This document shows positions 27,188-36,344 of a stretch of 64,000 bases of DNA, one piece after another. The position numbers and the translations under genes were made by a program. Position 1 is the first letter of the stretch. Every line of letters begins with the position of its first letter. The stretch spans positions 372,001 through 436,000 of the forward strand of contig LR733345.1 in the NCBI GenBank assembly GCA_902506225.1, given 5' to 3'. The notes beneath the pieces are model-generated. The model was not told where the DNA came from. It did no database searches and worked only from the letters and a program-made list of their open reading frames with translations. The DNA comes from Faucicola sp902506225. GTDB lineage: Bacteria > Pseudomonadota > Gammaproteobacteria > Pseudomonadales > Moraxellaceae.

Positions 27188-27769
27188 TAAAAACAAATCC
27201 GCCGAGCGTTGGTACAACTGACAAGATAATTTGCCATCGGCAACAAAAAACTGAAACAGGGTATGACAAGGGGGCAAGGCCACTTCGTTGGCCTCCAAAG
27301 GATTCCAGCCAGAGACAATCAAACGGCGCGAGTTTGGGTTGTTTTTGATTTCATTCACCACCCAACTGATTTGGTCAAAACCGTCTGAATGGTAGCTGCC
27401 GTCCGCTTTTTTGCTCGCCCCAAAGTTGCGCCACTGGTGTCCGTATACCGCGCCAAGTTCACCCTCAGGCTTGCCAAAGCGGGCAGTTTGCTCGGCGGTT
27501 GCCCATTCATTCCAAATGCGTACCCCATTGTCCTGCAAGTATTGGACATGGGTATCGCCTTTTAAAAACCAAAGCAGCTCATAAATCACGCTTTTGGTAT
27601 GGATTTTTTTGGTGGTGAGTAGTGGAAAACCCTCATTCAAATCAAAACGCATCTGCGCGCCAAAATAGCTGATGGTACCCGTGCCCGTACGATCGCCTTT
27701 TTGTATGCCGTTATCTAGCACCAGTTTAAGTAAATCCAAATAGGCTTGTTCGTTCTTTGACGTAATCAT
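27188..27769 (-). pseudogene. thyA: Host thymidylate synthase, disrupted by the island
   Basis: The first 191-194 residues match ordinary bacterial ThyA, including RTGTGT, the catalytic Cys168 in LPPCHTLFQF and QLYQRSAD (to 191). After LFL, near 27188-27196, homology ends. The frame runs on into unrelated sequence (YPHNNNAQYGVIDRI) to a stop at 27137. About 85 C-terminal residues needed for dUMP and folate binding are lost. The missing 3' part should lie at the other island end, left of the window. It is downstream of lgt, a usual neighbour. Confidence 0.92.
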
Positions 27770-27800
27770 GGGTGATGAGTTCCTTGGTTAGTTTTCTTTG

Positions 27801-28712
27801 TTAGTCCACATTCTTTTGACGGCCCCAATCATAAATTTGGTTTTTATACGCCCAAATCAATAAAACCAAACCGCCGATAATCATCGGTAGGCTTAAGATT
27901 TGCCCTTTTGTCATCCACCCTAATAAAATAAAACCTTGGTCAGCATCAGGTTGGCGGAAGAATTCGGTAATAAAACGTGCAATACCGTAGCCCATCACAA
28001 ACAAGCCACTAATCGCCATACGCGGACGCGGCCGGCTGGCAAACCACCAAACCAAAACAAACAGTACCACCCCTTCGGTAAAAGCCTGATACAGCTGTGA
28101 CGGATGGCGGGGGAGTAACAAATAATTGTTGCCATCAATCATAAAGGTTTGCGCAAGGCTTTGCAGGGCAGGGCTTTGTTTGAGCAGTTCATTGTCTTCA
28201 TTGACCGCTTGCGGGAACAGCATCAGCCAGTTGTAACCACCGTCAGACACCCGACCCCACAATTCGCCATTGATAAAATTGCCAATACGCCCAAACAGTA
28301 GTCCGGTTGGCACGCAGGGAATAATAAAATCTAGCACATTCCAAATGTTCTTTTTATATTTGCGGGCAAAAAATAGCATTGCGATGGCGACACCCAAAAA
28401 TCCCCCATGAAACGACATGCCGCCTTGGTTGATTTTGAACAAATACATCGGATTGGCTAAAAATTCGCTTAATTGATAAAACAGCACATAGCCGATACGG
28501 CCGCCTAGAATCACGCCCATCGCCCCGTAAAATACCAGGTCAGCGACCATGTCGGCATTCCAGTCTGAGCGTGATTTAGTGCGATACCAAGCCAACGCAT
28601 AAGCGGCAGCAAAAGCCAGTAAATACATCAGCCCGTACCAGTGGGCTTGGATAGGTCCCAAATGCAGAGCGACAGGATCCCATTGCGGGTGAGTTAAAAT
28701 TAGTGGAAACAT
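27801..28712 (-). CDS. lgt: Prolipoprotein diacylglyceryl transferase
   Basis: 303 residues, several membrane helices. It transfers diacylglycerol from phosphatidylglycerol to the lipobox cysteine of prelipoproteins in the inner membrane. Family motifs: SFHGGFLGV (about residue 103), the Lgt signature GRIGNFINGELWGR (about 142-155), and RHPSQLYQAFTEG (about 203). The gene precedes the broken thyA, 31 bp away, in the same direction. Confidence 0.96.
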   Translation of the reverse strand: MFPLILTHPQWDPVALHLGPIQAHWYGLMYLLAFAAAYALAWYRTKSRSDWNADMVADLVFYGAMGVILGGRIGYVLFYQLSEFLANPMYLFKINQGGMSFHGGFLGVAIAMLFFARKYKKNIWNVLDFIIPCVPTGLLFGRIGNFINGELWGRVSDGGYNWLMLFPQAVNEDNELLKQSPALQSLAQTFMIDGNNYLLLPRHPSQLYQAFTEGVVLFVLVWWFASRPRPRMAISGLFVMGYGIARFITEFFRQPDADQGFILLGWMTKGQILSLPMIIGGLVLLIWAYKNQIYDWGRQKNVD

Positions 28713-28829
28713 GGCAATTTAGTCATTATCGAAAATGCCAATATCATAGCAGTTTTGGCTAGCTTGGGCTATTTTTTGCTGTGCCCTTTTAGTTATTACC
28801 AGCGGCTATCGTTATCACAAGGCTCGCCA

Positions 28830-29588
28830 TTACAAGCGCATTTCAATGCCTTGCTGTGCCATAAACTGCTTGGCTTCCCCCACGGTATATTCGCCAAAAT
28901 GGAAAATACTCGCCGCTAGTACCGCATCAACACCGCCTTGCAGCACCCCATCTGCCAAGTGTTGCAAATTACCGACGCCACCTGACGCAATCACTGGCAC
29001 ATTTACGCTATCGGTAATGCGCTTCATCAAGGCGATATCATAGCCGTTTTTGGTGCCATCTGAATCCATCGAGGTCACAAGCAGTTCACCCGCACCAAAA
29101 CCTGCCATTTTGACCGCCCATGCCACCGCATCAATACCAGTCGCTTTGCGTCCCCCATGGGTAAAGATTTCCCATTGATTGTCACCCACTTTTTTGGCAT
29201 CAATCGCTACTACGATACACTGACTGCCAAAACGCGCTGCCGCTTCACCGACAAATTCAGGGTTAAAAATTGCCGCTGAATTAATCGATACTTTATCCGC
29301 GCCCGCGTTTAGCAAGTGACGAATGTCATCGACTTTACGCACCCCGCCGCCCACGGTCAGCGGTACAAATACGGTCTCTGCCATGCGTTCAACCGTGTGA
29401 TAGGTGGTGTCGCGTCCATGATGGGTCGCGGTGATGTCCAAAAAAGTGATTTCATCCGCGCCTTGTTCGTTGTAGCGCTGCGCCACTTCAACAGGGTCGC
29501 CCGCGTCTTTGATGTCGACAAATTGCACACCTTTGACCACCCGACCATTGTCAACATCAAGGCAAGGGATAATTCGTTTTGCTAACAT
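28830..29588 (-). CDS. hisF: Imidazole glycerol phosphate synthase cyclase subunit
   Basis: 252 residues, (beta-alpha)8 barrel. With HisH it converts PRFAR to imidazole glycerol phosphate and AICAR in histidine synthesis. Visible motifs: RIIPCLDVDNGRVVKG with catalytic Asp11, TVGGGVRKVDDI, AIDAKKV, and VIASGGVGNLQHL. It is divergent from thrB. hisH is not in the window. Confidence 0.97.
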   Translation of the reverse strand: MLAKRIIPCLDVDNGRVVKGVQFVDIKDAGDPVEVAQRYNEQGADEITFLDITATHHGRDTTYHTVERMAETVFVPLTVGGGVRKVDDIRHLLNAGADKVSINSAAIFNPEFVGEAAARFGSQCIVVAIDAKKVGDNQWEIFTHGGRKATGIDAVAWAVKMAGFGAGELLVTSMDSDGTKNGYDIALMKRITDSVNVPVIASGGVGNLQHLADGVLQGGVDAVLAASIFHFGEYTVGEAKQFMAQQGIEMRL

Positions 29589-29680
29589 ATTCGATTTCCT
29601 TCTATAATAGCCGTAAGTTTATCAAATTTACTTTGCCATTACCGCAGTTTTATCGGTGTGCTGCGCTTCAAGGATGCCTT

Positions 29681-30679
29681 ATGTCTGTATATACCCAGTT
29701 GACTGACCAACAATTTAGTGATTTTTGCCAACAATTTGGCGTGGATTTTGCCAAAGCCATACCTATCACACAGGGTATCAAAAACAGTAATTGGTTTATT
29801 GAAACAACCACGGACAAAGCCGGCGAGCCGTCTTATGTATTTACCTTGTTTGAAGAACGCAAACCGCATGAAATTCAAAAAATGGCGATTATCCTAAATC
29901 GCCTAAAAGACCAGCTACCCGTAGCCGCACCGCTAGCCGCCAAAAACGGCGAGTTTTTGCTGTATTTTGACAACAAAGCCATTGTGGTATCACCAAAACT
30001 CTCGGGCGGTCACCCGAAAGCAACCACACCTGATATGTGCCGCCAAATGGGGGAGGCCTTAGCCGTTCTTCACCAAACCTTGCAAACCTTGACCCCTGCT
30101 CAAAACTATGGCGTTGAATTATACCCTTGGCATTTGGTGCGTGACCGTGAAACCAAGTTTATGCCAAGCGATGAAGCCAAACTGATGAATGATATTTGGC
30201 AAGCGTACGAAACCGTAGCGAGCAAAAATTTGCCAACAGGTTTATGTCATTTGGACATGTTTGCCGATAACACGCTGTGGGATTTTAGTGATGAAACCCA
30301 GCCAACACTCACAGGTTTGCTTGATTTTACCGAAGTCAGTGTTGAACATTTTGTGATGGATGTAGCGATTACTATTAATGATTTTTGCACCACTTGGGGT
30401 AACGCCAATGCTTTATCAGGGCAGGGCGAAGCGGTGAATTTTGATGACGCCAAAATGCAAGCGTTTTTACAAGGCTACGAGAGCAAACGCGCTTTGAGCG
30501 ATGATGAGAAAGAGGCATTGCCGATTATGCTTGCCATGGCGGGCGTGACGTTTTGGCTGCTGCGTTTGAATGTGATTTATTATAACCGTCAGCAAGGTCG
30601 CACGGGCGATAATATTATGGTGAAAAATCCTGATTTGATGAAACGCCTAGCCAGCTTTCATTGGGCGAGCGTGAAATAA
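29681..30679 (+). CDS. thrB: Homoserine kinase, APH-fold type
   Basis: 332 residues from ATG 29681, after AAGGA; the open frame further upstream has no start signal and overlaps the hisF promoter. It phosphorylates homoserine in threonine synthesis. It has the aminoglycoside-phosphotransferase-like fold: GIKNSNWF near the N-terminus, catalytic HLDMFADNTLW (about residue 191), and GLLDFTEVS (about 215) binding metal. Confidence 0.93.
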   Translation: MSVYTQLTDQQFSDFCQQFGVDFAKAIPITQGIKNSNWFIETTTDKAGEPSYVFTLFEERKPHEIQKMAIILNRLKDQLPVAAPLAAKNGEFLLYFDNKAIVVSPKLSGGHPKATTPDMCRQMGEALAVLHQTLQTLTPAQNYGVELYPWHLVRDRETKFMPSDEAKLMNDIWQAYETVASKNLPTGLCHLDMFADNTLWDFSDETQPTLTGLLDFTEVSVEHFVMDVAITINDFCTTWGNANALSGQGEAVNFDDAKMQAFLQGYESKRALSDDEKEALPIMLAMAGVTFWLLRLNVIYYNRQQGRTGDNIMVKNPDLMKRLASFHWASVK

Positions 30680-30688
30680 GGATATTCA

Positions 30689-31456
30689 ATGTTTCTTGTG
30701 TATGTGGATGAAAGCGGTGATACTGGCTTGGTAAATAGTCCATCGAATTATTTTTGTTTAAGTGCTATCGTAGTTCATGAAAGTCATTGGCAAACCACGT
30801 TAAATTCAGTGATTGGCTTTAGAAAAGAACTGAGAGCAAGCTATGGTTTTAAATTACGAGAAGAAATTCACTGTTCTCATTTTATTCACAAACCTGGTGA
30901 TTTTCAGAGAATTCCTAAGTCTTTACGGCTCAGGCTGTTACGAGATGTTATTGATTTTCAAGCAAGTTTACTTAATTATCAAATTGTGAACGTGGTGGTA
31001 AACAAAAAGAATAAATCTTTAAATAGTGATATTTTTAGCCTTGCTTGGCAAACGCTTATTCAGCGTATCGAAAATACACTTTATCATCACAATTTTATTG
31101 GTTCAAACAATGCAACTGATTCAGCTTTGTTATTTGTTGATAAAACTGATGAGATAAAATTAAGAAATTTAACCCGACGAATGAGAAGATATAATCCTGT
31201 CCCAAATAGCTTTAACTTGGGCTCAGGCTATCGTATGATGCCCACACAATGGGTAATAGAAGATGCAATTCATCGTGATTCTGCACATTCTTATTTTATT
31301 CAATTAGCCGATGTTAATGCTTATTTCTTGGGGCAGAAATTTTTTACTAATCAATATGTTAAAAAGAAAGGTGGTAGAAATTATCTTGATAGACTAATGC
31401 CAGTTTTATTAAAACAAGCAAGTAAAAGTCATCCGTTAGGCATAGTTATACGTTAA
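30689..31456 (+). CDS. DUF3800 domain protein
   Basis: 255 residues. Begins MFLVYVDESGDTG, the hallmark acidic motif of DUF3800. A second acidic stretch is FVDKTDEIKL (about 150), and QLADVNAYF (about 211) is also typical. The fold is RNase H-like by family knowledge, and catalytic activity is unproven. It starts nine bases after thrB and is more AT-rich than its neighbours, so it looks inserted into the thrB-DUF2007 interval. A hairpin-rich segment follows it directly. Confidence 0.88.
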   Translation: MFLVYVDESGDTGLVNSPSNYFCLSAIVVHESHWQTTLNSVIGFRKELRASYGFKLREEIHCSHFIHKPGDFQRIPKSLRLRLLRDVIDFQASLLNYQIVNVVVNKKNKSLNSDIFSLAWQTLIQRIENTLYHHNFIGSNNATDSALLFVDKTDEIKLRNLTRRMRRYNPVPNSFNLGSGYRMMPTQWVIEDAIHRDSAHSYFIQLADVNAYFLGQKFFTNQYVKKKGGRNYLDRLMPVLLKQASKSHPLGIVIR

Positions 31457-31460
31457 AAAG

Positions 31461-31530
31461 AAAAGGGTTCAGCTTTCGCCGAACCCGATGAGTCCTACTG
31501 TAGGGTCTAGCCCTAGGTCAGACTACCTAT
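31461..31530 (+). ncRNA. Candidate structured RNA downstream of the DUF3800 gene
   Basis: A strong hairpin GGGTTC(31465-31470)/GAACCC(31481-31486), with further GC pairing inside, is followed by TAGGG/CCCTA (31501-31505/31511-31515), with CCTACTGTAGG overlapping. No T-run follows, so it is not a plain terminator. Several conserved RNA motifs next to DUF3800 genes have been described (DUF3800-I to -XI); I cannot assign which, if any, this is. Confidence 0.5.
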
Positions 31531-31602
31531 TAATAATAGCATTTTTATGATTGATTTCAATTTAATTTTACCAAAATATACATAATTCTCGGAATAGTAA
31601 AG

Positions 31603-31866
31603 ATGAATGATACTAACAACTGGCAAAAACTTGCCCAATACCCGACCAACTTATTGGCAGAAACCCACGCCATCTATTTACAAAACAACGGCATCAACGT
31701 ACAGATTCAACTCGTTGATTTGATGGGATTAAACACAGGCGGTGTGCTATGGGTTGCCCCTGAAGATGTTGAGCAAGCCAAAGCTTTGCTCGATAATATC
31801 GATGACACCTCGCAACTAGCGGATGACGACTTGGTAGACAATAACGACTCAGCAAAATTGCAGTAG
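31603..31866 (+). CDS. DUF2007 family putative signal-transducing protein
   Basis: 87 residues. The pattern is typical of the short DUF2007 domain: WQKLAQYPTNLLAETHAIYLQNNGI and VLWVAPEDVEQAKALLDN, an alpha/beta fold related to PII-like proteins. The C-terminus is acidic. It lies just before the amidotransferase gene (18 bp). Function unknown. Confidence 0.8.
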   Translation: MNDTNNWQKLAQYPTNLLAETHAIYLQNNGINVQIQLVDLMGLNTGGVLWVAPEDVEQAKALLDNIDDTSQLADDDLVDNNDSAKLQ

Positions 31867-31884
31867 AAAGGAACCCTAATCACC

Positions 31885-32769
31885 ATGTGCCAACTTCTGG
31901 GTATGAATTGCAACACACCCACTGATATTCATTTTAGCTTTGCGGGGTTTCGTCAGCGGGGCGGGCAGACCGATATCCATACCGATGGGTTTGGTATTGT
32001 GTTTTTTGAAAAAAATCCCGACCCATCACAGGGTAATCGTAAAGCTGGAGTACGTCAATTTCACGATGACAAGCCAAGTTTCTGCTCACCGGTGGCGGAT
32101 TTAGTCAATAGTTATCCGATTAAGGCGATGAATGTGATTAGCCATATTCGCAAAGCCACGCAAGGCACAAATTGCTTGGCTAATACCCACCCATTTGTCC
32201 GTGAGGTATGGGGCGAGGAATGGGCATTTGCGCATAATGGGCAATTACAGATGGATTTTATTGACCAGCTCAGCCCTGTGCCCACCCACTATCAGCCCGT
32301 AGGTACAACCGATTCGGAGATGGCGTTTTGTTATCTGCTCAATCGCCTCAAATCACAGTTTAGTGAGCCGCCCAGTTATGAGGTGTTATTCCAGTTTTTG
32401 ACCACGATTTGTCGTGAGTTATCGGCGTTGGGTTTGTTTAATTGTCTCATTAGCAATGGCGATTGGCAGCTAGCCTATGCAGGAAGCTTGCTGTTTTTTA
32501 TCACCCGTAAAGCGCCATTTGGTGAGGCGAAACTCGCTGATAGTGAGCTGTCGATTGATTTTAGCGAAGTGACCTCGCAGACCGATAAAGTCACCTTGAT
32601 TACTACCATTCCTTTGACTTACAACGAACACTGGCAACAGCTGTATGTGGATGAATGTCTGATGTTTCGGGATGGCGATATTTTATTTAAAGATACGCCT
32701 GATAATCCGACCCGATTAACTATTGAAGAAGGCATTGCCATCGCCCGCAAAGTAGGGGCGAGCTTATAA
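31885..32769 (+). CDS. Class II glutamine amidotransferase-like protein (YafJ family)
   Basis: 294 residues. Starts MCQLLGMNC, so Cys2 is the N-terminal nucleophile after Met removal. Glutamine-site motifs: HIRKATQG (about 90), TNCLANTHPF, and FAHNGQLQ (about 115). No acceptor domain is fused, as in YafJ/EgtC-type proteins. It shares a transcript with the following HDAC-like gene (one base apart). Confidence 0.9.
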   Translation: MCQLLGMNCNTPTDIHFSFAGFRQRGGQTDIHTDGFGIVFFEKNPDPSQGNRKAGVRQFHDDKPSFCSPVADLVNSYPIKAMNVISHIRKATQGTNCLANTHPFVREVWGEEWAFAHNGQLQMDFIDQLSPVPTHYQPVGTTDSEMAFCYLLNRLKSQFSEPPSYEVLFQFLTTICRELSALGLFNCLISNGDWQLAYAGSLLFFITRKAPFGEAKLADSELSIDFSEVTSQTDKVTLITTIPLTYNEHWQQLYVDECLMFRDGDILFKDTPDNPTRLTIEEGIAIARKVGASL

Positions 32770-32770
32770 T

Positions 32771-33673
32771 ATGATAAAAGTCGCCTATTCCCCTATTTTT
32801 GCTTACGACGTCCCCGAGCGTCACCGTTTCCCTATGCAAAAATATCCAATGATTGCGGAGCGGTTATTGGCGGAGGGTACATTCACCCAAGCCAATTTTT
32901 TTGCCCCGCAGCGATTGAGCGAAGACGAAATTCTCACCACACATACACAAAGGTATTGGCAGCATCTAAAACAGCAAACATTGCCCGCCAAAGAGGAACG
33001 CGCTATCGGCTTTGAGATGACGCCAAGGCTCGTTGAGCGGGAACGTGTGATTGCCCACGGCACTTATGAATGTGCCTTATTCGCCAAACAATTCGGTGTC
33101 GCGCTCAATATCGCAGGCGGTACCCACCATGCGTTTGCCGATCATGGCGAAGGGTTTTGCGTGTTTAACGATGTGGCGGTGGCGAGTAATTTATTATTGG
33201 CACGTGGACAGGCGACCCAAATTCTGACCGTGGATTTGGATGTGCATCAAGGTAACGGTACAGCGCATTTGATGGCAAATGAACCTCGGGTATTCACCTT
33301 TAGCATGCATGGCGCAAAAAACTATCCGTTTCGCAAGCAAGCATCCGATTTGGATATTGATTTGCCAAACGAGACAGGCGATGAGGCGTATTTAGCAATA
33401 TTAATGGAGACGCTGCCAGCACTCATCACAAAAGTGAAACCCGATATGCTGTTTTACCAGTCTGCTGTGGATGTGCTCGCCACCGATAAGCTCGGTAAAC
33501 TTGCGCTCACCCGTGACGGCTGCGCCAAGCGTGATGCGTTTGTATTTAGCCAAGCCAAAGCCCATGGGATTCCTGTGGCGGTGGTGATGGGTGGCGGCTA
33601 CTCAGAAAACATCGACGATGTGGTTGAAGCCCATTGCAATACCTTTCGCACGGCAAAAAAGCTGTATGAGTGA
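32771..33673 (+). CDS. Histone deacetylase-family protein (AcuC-like)
   Basis: 300 residues, arginase/deacetylase fold with zinc. Motifs: GGTHHAFADHGEGFCVFND (about 115-133), VDLDVHQGNGTAH (Asp/His ligands, about 155), and MGGGYSENID (about 275). Such enzymes deacetylate acetyl-lysine or acetylpolyamines. It follows the amidotransferase directly. Confidence 0.9.
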   Translation: MIKVAYSPIFAYDVPERHRFPMQKYPMIAERLLAEGTFTQANFFAPQRLSEDEILTTHTQRYWQHLKQQTLPAKEERAIGFEMTPRLVERERVIAHGTYECALFAKQFGVALNIAGGTHHAFADHGEGFCVFNDVAVASNLLLARGQATQILTVDLDVHQGNGTAHLMANEPRVFTFSMHGAKNYPFRKQASDLDIDLPNETGDEAYLAILMETLPALITKVKPDMLFYQSAVDVLATDKLGKLALTRDGCAKRDAFVFSQAKAHGIPVAVVMGGGYSENIDDVVEAHCNTFRTAKKLYE

Positions 33674-33685
33674 GTGTTAAGAGAT

Positions 33686-33733
33686 AAAAAAAGCCCTGTT
33701 TCACAGAGCTTTTAAATTCACAGAGCTTTTAAA
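33686..33733. terminator. Terminator hairpin with a 17-bp tandem duplication
   Basis: AAAAGCCCTGT/ACAGAGCTTTT (33686-33713) forms a bidirectional terminator between the HDAC-like gene and the aminotransferase. The unit TTCACAGAGCTTTTAAA (33700-33716) is repeated exactly at 33717-33733. Confidence 0.75.
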
Positions 33734-33780
33734 ATAAACCGTTGTTCTGCTAATCAATGCGCTAATGCATACACTGATAA

Positions 33781-34923
33781 TTAGGCTAATACTTTCTCAA
33801 GCGCCTGCTTAAAACGGCTGACGGTACCATCGACATCTGTTAATTTATCTAACCCAAATAGCCCCAAACGGAATGTTTTAAAGCTGTCAGGCTCGCCAAC
33901 TTTCAAGGGTACGCCGCCTGCAATTTGTAAGCCTTGGGCTGCAAATGCGGCACCTTTGTGCATATCATCACGCTCAGTATAGACCACAATCACACCGGGC
34001 GCTTGGTAGCCTTTAGCTGCGACGCTGATAATATGATGTTGATTGAGAACGGATAGTATTTTTTCACCCAATTCAAATTGGGCGCTTTTGAGTTTATCAA
34101 GTCCAATCGCTTCGGCTTCTTTGACGGTATCGCGGAATTTGGTCAGCCCATCGGTTGGCATCGTCGCATGATACGCATGACCGCCATTTTCATAAGCGCG
34201 CATGATAGTGAGCCACTGTTTGAGATCGAGCCCAAAACTGGTCGATTCGGTGGCTTCCACTTTGGCAACGGCTGTTTCATTCATCATCACTAGCCCCGCA
34301 CATGGCGTGCTTGACCAGCCTTTTTGTGGCGCAGAGATGAGTACGTCAATGCCCAACGCTTTCATATCAAGCCACACGCAGCCTGAGGCGATACAGTCAA
34401 TGACCAGTAAACCACCGACACTATGCACCGCATCGGCAAGTTGTTTGATGTAGTCATCAGGTAGCATCAAGCCTGCCGCGGTTTCGACATGGGGGGCAAA
34501 TACCACCGCAGGTTTTTTAGATTGAATCTCAGCGACAGCTGCCTCGATTGCCACTGGTTCAAACTGCTGTTGCTGCCCAATTGAATCGCTGTTGTCACCG
34601 ATGTGTGCGGTCAGGACAGTCACGTCATCCGTGATACGACCTTTTTCAAGGATTTGCGTCCAGCGAAAACTAAAAAAGCCGTTACGGATGATGAGCACTG
34701 TTTGGTCAGTGGCAAGCTGGCGTGCAACCGCTTCCATACCGTAACTCCCTGTACCCGGCACGATTGCCACCGCATCGGCGTTATACACGTTTTTTAAACT
34801 TGTGGACAAATCATTCATCACGGTTTGGAATTTTTTGGACATGTGATTGAGCGAGCGGTCGGTGTAGACCACAGAGTATTCTAATAAACCGTCTGGATCA
34901 ATATCTTGGCGTAGCGCTGGCAT
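33781..34923 (-). CDS. Class V aminotransferase (alanine/serine-glyoxylate type)
   Basis: 380 residues from ATG 34923, after AAAGGAGAG; the longer frame adds no conserved sequence. PLP-dependent fold type I: GTGSYGMEAVA near residue 55, DCIASGCVWLDM near 175, and the PLP Lys in SAPQKGWSSTPCAG (about 200). The closest roles are serine/alanine-glyoxylate or aspartate-type transamination; the substrate cannot be read from sequence. It stands alone between terminators. Confidence 0.85.
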   Translation of the reverse strand: MPALRQDIDPDGLLEYSVVYTDRSLNHMSKKFQTVMNDLSTSLKNVYNADAVAIVPGTGSYGMEAVARQLATDQTVLIIRNGFFSFRWTQILEKGRITDDVTVLTAHIGDNSDSIGQQQQFEPVAIEAAVAEIQSKKPAVVFAPHVETAAGLMLPDDYIKQLADAVHSVGGLLVIDCIASGCVWLDMKALGIDVLISAPQKGWSSTPCAGLVMMNETAVAKVEATESTSFGLDLKQWLTIMRAYENGGHAYHATMPTDGLTKFRDTVKEAEAIGLDKLKSAQFELGEKILSVLNQHHIISVAAKGYQAPGVIVVYTERDDMHKGAAFAAQGLQIAGGVPLKVGEPDSFKTFRLGLFGLDKLTDVDGTVSRFKQALEKVLA

Positions 34924-35053
34924 GAGACTCTCCTTTAATATCGTTGTCTTTACGCAAAATCGCAAATAAAATTAGTCTAGCAAAAAAGCCCTTTTAAAAA
35001 ACAAAAAAATTGTAGAGCGGTTGTTAAAGTTTTTGTTATCAATGGCGCAGCGA

Positions 35054-35602
35054 TTAAGCCAAAAACTGTCCGCAGCAGCGTTTGTATTTCTCACCACTGC
35101 CGCAGGGGCAAGGCTGCTTTTGGGTGACAGACATGACTACTGTCGGATCCAAAAAATACCAACGGCTATTGCCATGGGTAGGAATATTCACAAAGGTGGA
35201 TAGCTCATAATGGACGCCTTTGCTGTCTAAACCTTTGTTGTCTAGAGCACCTAAGTCCAAACCCGCTGAATGCACAGCCGATGCATGAGGCAAGTGAAAG
35301 TAGGCTTTAAACTCAACTTGTGCATGGCGTTTGCCAAGTTTTGCTAGATGGTTGACGACCTCAAGTCCTGCCCAATCGGTCTGCTGTGCCCAGTCGCTAA
35401 TTGCTTGGGTGTTAAGTAGCGGCTGCTGAAAAGGTGCGGTAGTGGCAACGATATATTCGACATGTTGAAGCACAAATGCCGCGTACCGAGCGCGCATTAG
35501 CTGTGCTGCGGTATCGGCGATTTTTTGCCCCAAATGCAGGGGCGCACAGCAATCAGCATAAGACAATGTAGAGCCGCACGGGCAAGGTGACGTATGTATC
35601 AT
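35054..35602 (-). CDS. ychJ: YchJ-family protein with two SEC-C zinc motifs
   Basis: 182 residues. A SEC-C-like motif stands at each end: PCPCGSTLSYADCC (about 5-18) and PCPCGSGEKYKRCCG (about 163-177). Between is the NTF2-like YchJ middle domain. Role unknown. The gap to the upstream membrane protein gene is one base, so they are co-transcribed. Confidence 0.88.
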   Translation of the reverse strand: MIHTSPCPCGSTLSYADCCAPLHLGQKIADTAAQLMRARYAAFVLQHVEYIVATTAPFQQPLLNTQAISDWAQQTDWAGLEVVNHLAKLGKRHAQVEFKAYFHLPHASAVHSAGLDLGALDNKGLDSKGVHYELSTFVNIPTHGNSRWYFLDPTVVMSVTQKQPCPCGSGEKYKRCCGQFLA

Positions 35603-35603
35603 G

Positions 35604-36323
35604 TTAATGAATGTTCGGTAGGTTGATGGCGGTAGGCAAGATATTTTTCTTTAAAATAAGCCAGCTAATGGGGTCTTGTAGCGTCTGCCAAAATAGTTTA
35701 AACGGCGGGGCAAACACAATCAGCGCAGCCAACACGGCATATAAGCCCAAATACCAGCCTACTTGATCGAATTTAAACACTTTAAACGCGGTACCAAAAG
35801 ATTTTTTGACACTCAGCCCTAACAGGTTGACGCTAAACATTTCATCTAACAGCAGATGAACAATGGCGCCAAACATCAAAAACAGCCCCAAAAACCAACT
35901 AATAACAGCGCCTTGCTTAAAGCCATAGAAGCTGGCGTACACGAGGGTCATCGCCATAATCCCCAGATAGGGAATCGAGTGCACGATACCGCGGTGCACC
36001 GTCAATTTGCTATATAAATTAAACACACCGTAGCGCATCAGCAAATAAGATGCTAACCACAATCCTGCCAATGCCACCAACGAAAACTGCCCGACACACA
36101 AGATGACAATAAAAAATGCCGTCAGCAGCGATACGACATTAAATCCTACGGTCGCGGGTACCGAGTGATCCAAATCAATATCGGGCAGCAAGCCACCAAT
36201 GGTACCAGCCACCACACACATCAAATATTCTGGCGCAGTCAGCATCCCTGCCTTATAAATCACCAAGCCAGTGATACCACTGGCAACAAAAGCCACGCTT
36301 ATGTGGGTGTTAAAATTTGCCAT
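35604..36323 (-). CDS. YdjM-like membrane-bound metal-dependent hydrolase
   Basis: 239 residues from ATG 36323 (MANFNTHISVAFVASG); the track further upstream uses a poor TTG start. Family signatures: NTHIS at the N-terminus, GGLLPDIDLDHSVP (about 42), VHRGIVHSI (about 120), and LLLDEM (about 155), which together form the histidine/aspartate metal site. Several membrane helices. LexA control is known for E. coli YdjM, but I see no SOS box here. Confidence 0.85.
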   Translation of the reverse strand: MANFNTHISVAFVASGITGLVIYKAGMLTAPEYLMCVVAGTIGGLLPDIDLDHSVPATVGFNVVSLLTAFFIVILCVGQFSLVALAGLWLASYLLMRYGVFNLYSKLTVHRGIVHSIPYLGIMAMTLVYASFYGFKQGAVISWFLGLFLMFGAIVHLLLDEMFSVNLLGLSVKKSFGTAFKVFKFDQVGWYLGLYAVLAALIVFAPPFKLFWQTLQDPISWLILKKNILPTAINLPNIH

Positions 36324-36344
36324 AGTCTTCGCCCAGTTTCCCAA

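Noticed and set aside
27137..27769. A complete short thymidylate synthase of 210 residues
   Set aside because: Family proteins are about 264-283 residues, and homology ends abruptly after QRSADLFL; the last 15 residues are unrelated.
31481..31520. Hammerhead ribozyme after the DUF3800 gene (CGATGAGTCC)
   Set aside because: The core CUGAnGA and GAAA elements are not both present in the right order.
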